From contig NZ_CP151842.1 in NCBI RefSeq assembly GCF_038452265.1, positions 868,001 to 932,000 of the forward strand: 64,000 nucleotides of DNA. Reading direction: 5' to 3'. The DNA is from Vibrio diazotrophicus (GTDB taxonomy: Bacteria; Pseudomonadota; Gammaproteobacteria; Enterobacterales; Vibrionaceae). The position numbers and the translations under genes were made by a program. Positions 42,852-51,091 of this stretch are shown piece after piece. The notes beneath the pieces are model-generated. The model saw only the letters and a list, made by a program, of their open reading frames with translations. It did no database searches and was not told where the DNA came from. Numbering within the stretch: position 1 is the first letter of the stretch; each line of letters begins with the position of its first letter.

Positions 42852-44438
42852 CTAGTGTTTTACAAATTCAGGCTTCAGTTGTTCACAGACATGGCGAGCA
42901 AAACCAGAGCCGGCTTCTCGATAGATGTTAAATGCTGCGTGCGCGCCTTTTTCGAGAAGGTTATCTAACTGATCTGGATATTCTGCAATAGCTGCAATTT
43001 GTCCGTTGAATGAGCGCTTTTTCAACTGCTCTAGAGCGATCTGGTTCGCCTGATGGTGTGGCATTGCTAACAGCACCATTTTAACGTTACCAGTATCTAG
43101 TATCCTTTCCCAAAAGTCGGGGTCGGTGGCATCTCCAGAGATCACGTTTCGACCTTCGTTTCTGTGCTCCTGAGCCGTATCTTCTCTTAGCTCAACGCCT
43201 AAACAGATATTGCCATAGCGTGAATGGAACTCATCGTAAGCACCAGTGCCGATACGTCCCATTCCAAGAATGATCAGTTGAGAGCTGCCCGGATTGATAA
43301 ACCTATCTCTGATATTTATTCGTTCGGCGGTTTGCTCTTTTAACCAATGAGCTGAGTAATGGTAGATCTCGTGTCCTTTACGCACAATTGGAGCAGTGAC
43401 TATAAAGGATAGGGGAACCGAAATGGCTAAGGCGACAAGTATGTCCCCTGATAACCAGCCCATTTTAAATGCCAGTCCTCCAACGATCAGGCCAAACTCA
43501 CTGAAGTTGAACAGAGAAATGGTTGCGAGCAATGACGTACGGACACGGAAGCGGAACTTGTTTAACACTAAGAAGTACAACACGCCTTTGAGAGGAAGCA
43601 ACAGGAGTAATAATAGTGAGAGTAAGAAGCCTGTGACAGTCGGTTGTTCTGATAAACCAATGTTCAAGAAGAAGCAGACCAAGAACAACTCTTTCATATT
43701 AAACAGTGATTTTGAGAGCTCTGAAGCCTTATTGTGTCCTGCTAACATCATGCCTAAAATGAGGGCGCCTAAATCCGGCTTCATGCCAACGAACTCAAAT
43801 AAGCCTGCCCCCACAACTAAAGCAAAGAAAATCCCCGCCAAAACGAGCATTTCACCATGTCCAACCCAATCAAGTACTTTGAAAAACAAAGGACGTATCA
43901 ATGGGAGCAGGAAAAGAGCAAGTGCATACCACTCTGGAATTTTACCTGTTGAAACCGTTAAGAAAATGACGGCAAAGATATCTTGCATAACAAGAATACC
44001 GATGGCGATGGTGCCATAGGTAGCATTCATTTCTCCCTTTTCTTGAAGAGATTTTACGGCAAAAACGGTACTTGAAAAGGAGAGTGCAAAACCAAGTAAA
44101 ATAATGCTTGAGATTGAAACGAGTGCGAGACTGTCTAATCCTAGGTATTTGAAACCAATAAGAACAATACTAAATACTGCTGTTGATAATAGATTATGTA
44201 TCGTTGCCCCTGCCCAGATTTCTTTTGCCAGCAGTGTTTTGATATCCAGCTTCAAACCGATAGTAAACAACAGTAGCGTAACCCCGAGGTCGGCCAAAAC
44301 GGAGATAGTCTCGTTTGATTCAAAGCCAAAAGCGTGTAACGCAAAGCCGGCGATAAGAAAGCCCACAAGGGGAGGGAGATTGCACTTTAGCGCAATAAAA
44401 CCAGCGATAAATGCTGTTGTAATTAGAATAATTTCCAT
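42852..44438 (-). CDS. CPA2-family cation:proton antiporter with RCK (TrkA-N) domain
   Basis: Inner-membrane Na+/K+:H+ exchanger family protein. Of its 528 residues, about 1-380 form 12-13 membrane segments (LADLGVTLLLFTIGLKLDIKTLL is the family block with the conserved carboxylate region), then comes a TrkA-N NAD-binding fold with the loop ILGMGRIGTGAYDEF. It resembles KefB/YbaL-like systems, but has no KefF/KefG-type partner nearby. The ion is not known. Confidence 0.87.
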   Translation of the reverse strand: MEIILITTAFIAGFIALKCNLPPLVGFLIAGFALHAFGFESNETISVLADLGVTLLLFTIGLKLDIKTLLAKEIWAGATIHNLLSTAVFSIVLIGFKYLGLDSLALVSISSIILLGFALSFSSTVFAVKSLQEKGEMNATYGTIAIGILVMQDIFAVIFLTVSTGKIPEWYALALFLLPLIRPLFFKVLDWVGHGEMLVLAGIFFALVVGAGLFEFVGMKPDLGALILGMMLAGHNKASELSKSLFNMKELFLVCFFLNIGLSEQPTVTGFLLSLLLLLLLPLKGVLYFLVLNKFRFRVRTSLLATISLFNFSEFGLIVGGLAFKMGWLSGDILVALAISVPLSFIVTAPIVRKGHEIYHYSAHWLKEQTAERINIRDRFINPGSSQLIILGMGRIGTGAYDEFHSRYGNICLGVELREDTAQEHRNEGRNVISGDATDPDFWERILDTGNVKMVLLAMPHHQANQIALEQLKKRSFNGQIAAIAEYPDQLDNLLEKGAHAAFNIYREAGSGFARHVCEQLKPEFVKH

Positions 44439-44462
44439 TGGTAATATTTGCTTCCCAGAAAT

Positions 44463-44495
44463 AAAAAGGCTGTGTCTAATTAATAGACGCAGCCT
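44463..44495 (-). terminator. nagC terminator
   Basis: On the minus strand AGGCTGCGTCTA-TTAAT-TAGACACAGCCT (one G-T pair) is followed by TTTTAT. It lies about 45 bases after the nagC stop. Confidence 0.88.
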
Positions 44496-44539
44496 CGTAT
44501 TATAGGGTAATCAGTTGCTTATACCAATGTGGATAAGTC

Positions 44540-45754
44540 TTAATCTTCCAGAAGTTTTTGTAACAATACACCATTCAGCATTGCTCGCTTGATCATTGCA
44601 AAGGCGCTTAATGTTGGTTGTTTATCTAACAGTGAAGCTTCAATGGGTAAGTTAGTATGGAACGATTTGAGAGACTGATTCTCTACATTTCGTTGAATTG
44701 CTGGGAACAGAGTGTCTTTTGCTTCTGTAATCGCGCCAGCAATAATGATTTTTTGCGGGTTAAACAAGTTAATGGTAATCGCAATCGCTTTACCTAATTG
44801 ATTCCCGACACGCACTAAAGCTTGTTGCGAAAGTTCATCGCCGTTATTGGCGTGCTCACATATGTCATGAATCGTAATACCATCGACTTTCGATAGGCTT
44901 GATTCATAACCTTGAGATATGAGTTTATTCACGCGATTGACGATCGCAGGGTTTGCTGCAACGGTTTCTAAGCAACCAAAATTGCCACATTGACATTGGT
45001 CACCCAATGGATCGATTTGTATATGGCCAATTTCACCCACGTTGCGATTGAAGCCTAAGAATACTTGTCCATTGACTATGATGCCCGCACCTGTACCTCG
45101 GTGAACACTGACCAATATTGAATCCTGACAATCCTGACTGACACCAAAATAGTGTTCAGCCAATGCCATTCCTCTAACATCGTTACCAACAAAACATTCT
45201 ACGTGGAAATTGTCTTTGATGATTTCACCGAGCGGTAAAGCATCAATTTTGACATTTGGCATATATTCAACAACACCAGTTTCTGGGTTAACCAAACCTG
45301 GTAAAGCGATACCAATCGCGATGAGCTGGTTAATAGAAGAGGTATGTTGATTAGTGAAATCTTTAAGATATTTGAGAAGGCCATCCACCAACTCAGTCTG
45401 ACTGGTATAGAGAAACTCTTGAAAATCCGAAGCGATCTCTTTCGCTCCCAAGTCAAATAGACTGAACTGAATGTAGTCGCGTCCTAGGCGTACTGCAATA
45501 GAGTGAAACGGAGCCACTTCAGTGGTCAAAGATATTGCTCTTCGACCTCCTGTGGAAGCTTGTTGGGCGACCTCTTTGATAAGGCCGCGCTCTAGAAGTT
45601 GGCGGGTTATTTTTGTCACACTTGCTGGAGCAAGCTGACTCACATCGGCAACCTGGATTCGAGAAATAGGACCTTGCTGGTCTATTAAACGATATACTGC
45701 AGCGCTGTTCAGCTGCTTGACTAAATCTACGTTACCTATTTGTCCGCCATTCAT
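44540..45754 (-). CDS. nagC: N-acetylglucosamine repressor NagC (ROK family)
   Basis: Represses GlcNAc and chitin-sugar genes until bound by GlcNAc-6-phosphate. The 404 residues have an N-terminal winged HTH (LVKQLNSAAVYRLIDQQGPIS, ISRIQVADVSQLAPASVTKIT), a ROK sugar-kinase-like fold (HRGTGAGIIVNG) and the zinc site CQCGNFGCLE. Start and length (404; E. coli 406) agree. It follows nagA by two bases. The divergent nagE and its control region are a likely target. Confidence 0.95.
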   Translation of the reverse strand: MNGGQIGNVDLVKQLNSAAVYRLIDQQGPISRIQVADVSQLAPASVTKITRQLLERGLIKEVAQQASTGGRRAISLTTEVAPFHSIAVRLGRDYIQFSLFDLGAKEIASDFQEFLYTSQTELVDGLLKYLKDFTNQHTSSINQLIAIGIALPGLVNPETGVVEYMPNVKIDALPLGEIIKDNFHVECFVGNDVRGMALAEHYFGVSQDCQDSILVSVHRGTGAGIIVNGQVFLGFNRNVGEIGHIQIDPLGDQCQCGNFGCLETVAANPAIVNRVNKLISQGYESSLSKVDGITIHDICEHANNGDELSQQALVRVGNQLGKAIAITINLFNPQKIIIAGAITEAKDTLFPAIQRNVENQSLKSFHTNLPIEASLLDKQPTLSAFAMIKRAMLNGVLLQKLLED

Positions 45755-45756
45755 TA

Positions 45757-46893
45757 TTACTTATGCTCGTATTGTCCGTTAACCACAGTCGCTTTTACAT
45801 TGAAGTCACGGTCAAAAACAGTCAGGTTGGCAATCATGCCGTTCTTAATACGACCCAATTTATGGTCAACCCCAATTGCTTTTGCTGGATACAAAGTAGC
45901 CATTCTCAGTGCTTCATCTAAAGCGATGCCGACATGCTCAACCGTATTTTGAACTGCTTCAATCATTGTAAGGGCTGAGCCACCAAGTGTGCCGTTTTCA
46001 TCGATACACTTGCCATCTCGGTAATATACTTTCTTACCGACAAAAATAAAGTAATCCATCTCCGCGCCTGCAGGAGCTGTGGCATCTGTCACTAATACGA
46101 GCTTTTCGCCCTTGATTTTATGCGCGATACGGATGTTTGCGTAATCCACGTGGAAACCATCAGCAATAATACCGGCATAGACTTCTGGTGTGTCAAAGAT
46201 AGCACCAACAACACCAGGCTCACGGCCTTGCATTGGTGTCATTGCATTAAACAAATGCGTTGCGAAAGTAATACCTGCTTCAAAACCTTTACGAGCTTCT
46301 TGATAGGTGGCGTTTGTGTGACCAATTGATACCACAATGCCTGCTTGCGCCAGTTTTTCAATATGTTGAGGATTATTGTTTTCTGGCGCCAACGTTACTT
46401 TAGTAATGACATCACTGTTCTGACACATGAAATCGATCATTGCTTCATCCGATTCACGAATAAAGTCAACGCTATGAATACCTTTTCTTTCGATATTCAA
46501 ATAAGGTCCTTCTAGGTGAAGACCTAAAGAATGGTGGCTGTACTTTTGGCGGTAGTCACGCTCTGCCGCGATAGCTTGACGCATGTTTTCATCAGAGGAT
46601 GTGATGAGAGTGGGTAAGAAGCTTGTACAGCCTGATTTAAGGTTAGCTTGGTGCATCGTATGGATTGTATCTGCCGTTATTTCATCGTTGAACATAACGC
46701 CACCACAGCCATTGAGTTGTAAGTCAATAAAACCCGGGCTTAGGTTTGCACCATTGAGATCTTTGCGCTCTATGTCACTCGGAAGATTTTCTTCAGGGAT
46801 AATAGCGTGAATTGTATCAGCATTAATGACAACAGCATGGCCAGTTAGTACATCGCTGCCTGTGTATACTTTACAGTTAGTTAGTGCGTACAT
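45757..46893 (-). CDS. nagA: N-acetylglucosamine-6-phosphate deacetylase
   Basis: Converts GlcNAc-6-P to glucosamine-6-P, the first cytosolic step. The 378 residues from MYALTNCKVYTGSD contain the metal and active-site motifs GLHLEGPYL, SIGHTNATYQEA, THLFNAM and VTDATAPAG. The chosen ATG has GAGGA ten bases upstream; a reading nine codons longer lacks a ribosome-binding site. It is coupled to nagC. nagB is not in the window. Confidence 0.95.
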   Translation of the reverse strand: MYALTNCKVYTGSDVLTGHAVVINADTIHAIIPEENLPSDIERKDLNGANLSPGFIDLQLNGCGGVMFNDEITADTIHTMHQANLKSGCTSFLPTLITSSDENMRQAIAAERDYRQKYSHHSLGLHLEGPYLNIERKGIHSVDFIRESDEAMIDFMCQNSDVITKVTLAPENNNPQHIEKLAQAGIVVSIGHTNATYQEARKGFEAGITFATHLFNAMTPMQGREPGVVGAIFDTPEVYAGIIADGFHVDYANIRIAHKIKGEKLVLVTDATAPAGAEMDYFIFVGKKVYYRDGKCIDENGTLGGSALTMIEAVQNTVEHVGIALDEALRMATLYPAKAIGVDHKLGRIKNGMIANLTVFDRDFNVKATVVNGQYEHK

Positions 46894-47243
46894 AATTAAC
46901 GAATCCTCGTCGATAGACATTCTATAATTTTAGGAGCGATAAGCTGATATGGTCTCTAAAGAGTATGGTACGAACGGGACTCTTTGCTAACTTTTATCAA
47001 ATCGCGAAATATCTTTGTGCTCAGCGGTCACTCAAATGGTGCTTCAAGCTGATTATTCGGTACTATTTTTGTTCTGGTTTTGTCACCGGAAAATAGGTTT
47101 ATTAGCAGCTACAATCTCTTTTGCTATAAGACATTACATCACTTATTTATTAGCCGAATAGTACCGTTAAATTCATGTTTTTTTATATTGTAAAATAAGT
47201 TTTATGATCTCGCTAGCAAAAACCTCGAATTATGCTGCTCTGA

Positions 47244-47259
47244 GGTGATTACGGTCACA
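47244..47259 (+). promoter_or_regulatory. Candidate CRP site for nagE/nagA
   Basis: GGTGA-TTACGG-TCACA matches 9 of 10 key positions of TGTGA-N6-TCACA. It lies 116 bases before the nagE start. Confidence 0.6.
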
Positions 47260-47271
47260 ATTGATGAGCTT

Positions 47272-47292
47272 TTAATTTGCGGAGCAAAATTA
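47272..47292. promoter_or_regulatory. Candidate NagC operator
   Basis: TTAATTTGC-GGA-GCAAAATTA is an imperfect palindrome with a TTTGC/GCAAA core, like NagC sites. It is about 80 bases before nagE. The second candidate is 46999-47010. Confidence 0.35.
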
Positions 47293-47374
47293 TTGTCATA
47301 CACTGATTATGACTAAATTGGGCGACTAAAATAAGTTTGCCGATATTTATAAAATCCTATAGGGGGAACTTACG

Positions 47375-48949
47375 GTGAATATTCTTGGATATGCGCAAAA
47401 GTTAGGTAAAGCATTGATGCTACCTATCGCAACGCTACCTGTTGCAGCGATCTTATTACGTCTAGGTCAGGGCGACCTACTAGACATTCCATTTATGGCA
47501 GAAGCTGGTGGTGCGATTTTTGGGCAACTACCTCTTCTATTCGGCCTTGGTATCGCAATCGGTCTTTCTAAAGACGGTTCTGGTGCTGCTGGTCTAGCTG
47601 GTGCAGTTGCATACTTCGTACTGACAGCAACAGCAAAAACAATTGATCCTTCAATTAACATGTCGTTCTTCGGCGGTATTTTTGCAGGTATCATCGCGGG
47701 TCACGCTTATAACGCTTTTCACGCTACTCGTCTTCCAGAATGGTTAGCGTTCTTCTCTGGTAAGCGTCTTGTACCTATTATGGCAGGTCTGTTTGCACTG
47801 GTTGCAGGTGCAATCTCTGGTGTTGTATGGCCAAGCATCCAAGGTGGTCTTGATACTCTAGCTCACGCAGTATCAACTTCTGGTTCAGTAGGTCAGTTTG
47901 TTTACGGTACTCTTAACCGTGCTCTAATTCCTGTTGGTTTGCACCACGTGCTTAACTCATACTTCTGGTTCGGTATGGGTACGTGTCAAGAAATCGTTGT
48001 AACGGGTGCGCAAGCGGCTGGTCAAGCACTACCTGCATTACAAAAATTATGTGTAGATCCATCTATTGCTAAAGCTCTAGTGGTTGGTCAAGAGCACACA
48101 TTTAACTTCCAAAATGCAGTGAATCCTGAGATCACAGCTGTTGTTAAAGAAGTGACTGAAACAATGAAATCTGGCGACCTACACCGTTTCTTCGGTGGCG
48201 ATAAGAGCGCTGGTGTATTCATGAATGGCTTCTTCCCAATCATGATGTTCGGTCTACCTGGTGCAGCTTTAGCTATGTACTTTGCAGCACCTGTAGAGAA
48301 ACGTCATCAAGTTGGTGGTGCATTGTTCTCTGTAGCATTCTGTTCATTCCTAACAGGTATCACAGAACCTCTAGAGTTCATGTTTGTGTTCCTAGCACCA
48401 GCACTATATGCAATGCACGCAGTGTTTACTGGTCTAGCTCTAGTTGTTGCTAACATGTTTGGTACGCTACACGGCTTTGGTTTCTCTGCTGGTCTAATCG
48501 ACTTCGCACTAAACTGGGGTCTAGCAACTAAACCTGTAACTCTACTTATCATTGGTCTAGCGTTCTTCGCTCTATACTTCTTCACATTCACATTCGCAAT
48601 CCGTACTTTCAACTTGAAGTCACCAGGTCGTGAAGATGATGATGAAGCTGTTGCAGCACCTTCTAGCTCAAGTGGAGACAAGAGTGATCTAGCGCGCCAA
48701 TACCTAAAAGCTCTAGGTGGTCACGAAAACCTAACCACTATCGATGCTTGTATTACACGTCTACGTCTAACACTGAAAGATCGTTCAGTAGCTGACGAAG
48801 CTGTATTGAAGAAACTAGGTGCTAAAGGTGTGGTTAAGCTTGGCGAAAACAACCTTCAAGTTATCCTAGGTCCACTAGCGGAAATCGTTGCGGGCGAAAT
48901 GAAAGCAATCAGCGCGACTGAAGATCTATCTGGCGTGAAACTGCCATAA
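47375..48949 (+). CDS. nagE: PTS N-acetylglucosamine EIIBC permease (no EIIA)
   Basis: Imports GlcNAc and phosphorylates it during transport. The 524 residues form an EIIC domain with about ten hydrophobic segments and a C-terminal EIIB domain with the phosphocysteine in TTIDACITRLRLTL. E. coli NagE carries an extra EIIA domain (648 residues); here it is absent, so Crr is the likely donor. The start is GTG with AGGGGG eight bases upstream. It is divergent from nagA-nagC. Confidence 0.94.
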   Translation: MNILGYAQKLGKALMLPIATLPVAAILLRLGQGDLLDIPFMAEAGGAIFGQLPLLFGLGIAIGLSKDGSGAAGLAGAVAYFVLTATAKTIDPSINMSFFGGIFAGIIAGHAYNAFHATRLPEWLAFFSGKRLVPIMAGLFALVAGAISGVVWPSIQGGLDTLAHAVSTSGSVGQFVYGTLNRALIPVGLHHVLNSYFWFGMGTCQEIVVTGAQAAGQALPALQKLCVDPSIAKALVVGQEHTFNFQNAVNPEITAVVKEVTETMKSGDLHRFFGGDKSAGVFMNGFFPIMMFGLPGAALAMYFAAPVEKRHQVGGALFSVAFCSFLTGITEPLEFMFVFLAPALYAMHAVFTGLALVVANMFGTLHGFGFSAGLIDFALNWGLATKPVTLLIIGLAFFALYFFTFTFAIRTFNLKSPGREDDDEAVAAPSSSSGDKSDLARQYLKALGGHENLTTIDACITRLRLTLKDRSVADEAVLKKLGAKGVVKLGENNLQVILGPLAEIVAGEMKAISATEDLSGVKLP

Positions 48950-48974
48950 TAGATAAAATTCTTTAGCTGAAATG

Positions 48975-49003
48975 AAAGCCTTCGCTATATGCGGAGGCTT
49001 TTT
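48975..49003 (+). terminator. nagE terminator
   Basis: AAAGCCTTCGC-TATAT-GCGGAGGCTTT (one G-T pair) with trailing TTG. Confidence 0.88.
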
Positions 49004-49187
49004 GCTTTGTAAGACGTTGGCTACAGAACAAGCGAAGTAAATATTATTTCCTAATAAATCCGCAGTTTTTATTGTGAAAATGCCCAGAATTGTGGATCAT
49101 TGAACGCAATATTTCTGTGGATTGCGGCTAATTTGGCCCAGACAGGAAAACTTTCTGCCAGTATTAAATTATTTTGAGGTGCTATAG

Positions 49188-50858
49188 ATGAGTGAAGCTG
49201 AGGCTCGTCCATCGAACTTCATTCGCCAAATCATAGATAAAGATTTAGCGGATGGTAAACACACTAGCGTGCATACTCGTTTCCCGCCAGAGCCTAATGG
49301 TTATCTGCATATCGGTCACGCGAAGTCGATTTGTTTGAACTTTGGTATCGCTCAAGACTATCAGGGCCAGTGTAACTTACGTTTTGATGACACAAACCCA
49401 GAGAAAGAAAACATCGAATACGTAGAATCAATTAAGAAAGATGTAAGTTGGCTGGGCTTTGAGTGGTCTGGTGATATCTGCTATTCATCTGACTATTTTG
49501 ACAAGCTGTACGAATATGCGCTGGAGCTTATCAATAAAGGTTTGGCTTATGTTGAAGAGCTGACTCCAGAGCAGATCCGCGAATACCGAGGAACTTTAAC
49601 CACTCCAGGTAAACACAGCCCTTATCGTGATCGCAGTGTTGAAGAAAACTTGGCTCTATTTGAAAAAATGAGAACAGGTGGCTTCAAAGAAGGTGAAGCA
49701 TGTCTGCGTGCTAAAATCGATATGGCTTCGTCATTCATCGTAATGCGCGATCCAGTTATCTATCGTGTTCGTTTTGCTGAGCATCATCAGACGGGTGACA
49801 AGTGGTGTATTTACCCAATGTACGACTTTACACACTGTATCTCGGATGCATTGGAAGGTATTACGCACTCTATCTGTACTTTGGAATTCCAAGATAACCG
49901 CCGTCTGTACGACTGGGTGCTGGATAACATCACTATTGATTGCCATCCTCGTCAGTATGAGTTCAGCCGCCTGAATCTAGAATACACAGTAATGTCTAAG
50001 CGTAAGCTAAACCAACTTGTGACTGAGAAATTGGTTGATGGTTGGGATGATCCTCGTATGCCTACCATTTCTGGTTTACGTCGTCGTGGCTTTACGGCTG
50101 CTTCTATCCGTGAATTCTGTAAGCGTATCGGCGTTACTAAGCAAGACAACATGATTGAGTTCAGTTCACTTGAATCATGTATTCGTGACGATCTAAACAC
50201 TAATGCACCACGAGCAATGGCTGTATTGGACCCAGTGAAGGTTGTTATCGAAAACTTCGATGCAGAGAGTGTTGAAGTTCTGAATCTTGCTAACCATCCA
50301 AACAATCCTGATATGGGGTCTCGTGATGTACCATTTACCCGCGAAATCTGGATTGAGCGTGAAGACTTCCGCGAAGAAGGTAACAAGAAATACAAGCGTT
50401 TGGTGTTAGGTAAAGAAGTTCGTCTACGCGGTGCGTATGTCATTAAGGCAGAGCGTGTAGAGAAAGACCAAGATGGCAACATCACAACGATATACTGTAC
50501 TTACGATCCAGCGACTCTGGGTAAAAACCCAGAAGATGGTCGTAAAGTGAAGGGGGTTATCCATTGGGTGTCTGCAGATAAAGGTTTACCTGCTGAATTC
50601 CGCCTTTACGATCGCCTATTTACTGTGCCTAACCCAGCTGCAGCTGATGATTTCGCTGCAACGATTAACCCAGAGTCACTGGTTAAGGTGAATGGTTTCG
50701 TTGAACCTAGCCTTGCGACAGCAGAAGCTGAAGTGGGTTACCAGTTTGAGCGTATGGGTTATTTCTGTGCAGACAACAAAGATTCAACGCCTGAATCTCT
50801 AGTGTTCAACCGTACAGTTGGCCTACGTGATACTTGGGCTAAAATTGAGTCTGAGTAA
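49188..50858 (+). CDS. glnS: Glutaminyl-tRNA synthetase
   Basis: Class I synthetase charging tRNA-Gln. The 556 residues contain HIGH (41-44) in PPEPNGYLHIGHAKSI, the MSKRKL loop (variant KMSKS) and two C-terminal anticodon-binding beta barrels. Length matches E. coli (554). GAGGTG lies before the ATG. The 240-base gap before it holds the nagE terminator and AT-rich sequence. Confidence 0.97.
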   Translation: MSEAEARPSNFIRQIIDKDLADGKHTSVHTRFPPEPNGYLHIGHAKSICLNFGIAQDYQGQCNLRFDDTNPEKENIEYVESIKKDVSWLGFEWSGDICYSSDYFDKLYEYALELINKGLAYVEELTPEQIREYRGTLTTPGKHSPYRDRSVEENLALFEKMRTGGFKEGEACLRAKIDMASSFIVMRDPVIYRVRFAEHHQTGDKWCIYPMYDFTHCISDALEGITHSICTLEFQDNRRLYDWVLDNITIDCHPRQYEFSRLNLEYTVMSKRKLNQLVTEKLVDGWDDPRMPTISGLRRRGFTAASIREFCKRIGVTKQDNMIEFSSLESCIRDDLNTNAPRAMAVLDPVKVVIENFDAESVEVLNLANHPNNPDMGSRDVPFTREIWIEREDFREEGNKKYKRLVLGKEVRLRGAYVIKAERVEKDQDGNITTIYCTYDPATLGKNPEDGRKVKGVIHWVSADKGLPAEFRLYDRLFTVPNPAAADDFAATINPESLVKVNGFVEPSLATAEAEVGYQFERMGYFCADNKDSTPESLVFNRTVGLRDTWAKIESE

Positions 50859-50881
50859 TATCTGACGAAGTAAAACGATGC

Positions 50882-50906
50882 AAAAGCCAGCTTAAAGCTG
50901 GCTTTT
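50882..50906 (+). terminator. glnS terminator
   Basis: Eleven-base stem AAAAGCCAGCT/AGCTGGCTTTT with loop TAA, followed by TATTTTTT. Confidence 0.93.
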
Positions 50907-51091
50907 ATTTTTTGAATCGTCATTATGGTATCGGACGTGAGTAGCAAAAATGGATTTTTAGTGTGAGATTGCTGCGATTATTACGGTACGAACACATTTT
51001 TTGCGTTATCTCCTATAGTTTTGCTCCTCTTATCCGATATATTTAACAGATTGTTATCTTTATTAATTCATAGCACCTAGCTGAGCCTTAT

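Larger units (their letters stand above)
46894..47374. promoter_or_regulatory. Divergent nagA/nagE control region
   Basis: No gene here. It contains a palindromic AAATCGCGAAAT (46999-47010), an inverted repeat CGGTACTATT (47058-47067) with its complement at 47157-47166, a CRP-like site (47244-47259) and an imperfect NagC-like palindrome (47272-47292). AT-rich DNA fills the rest. The arrangement resembles the looped NagC control of E. coli nagE-nagBACD, which is inference. Confidence 0.6.

Noticed and set aside
43396..44019. 207-codon plus-strand frame
   Set aside because: Lies wholly antisense within the CPA2 antiporter gene, has no family motif or ribosome site.
46548..46555. GGCGGTAG, the core of an ops (RfaH) site
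   Set aside because: It is inside nagA on the non-coding strand, with no leader context; an 8-base match is expected by chance.
49952..50485. 177-codon minus-strand frame
   Set aside because: Antisense to glnS, basic and Ser-rich with no recognisable domain.
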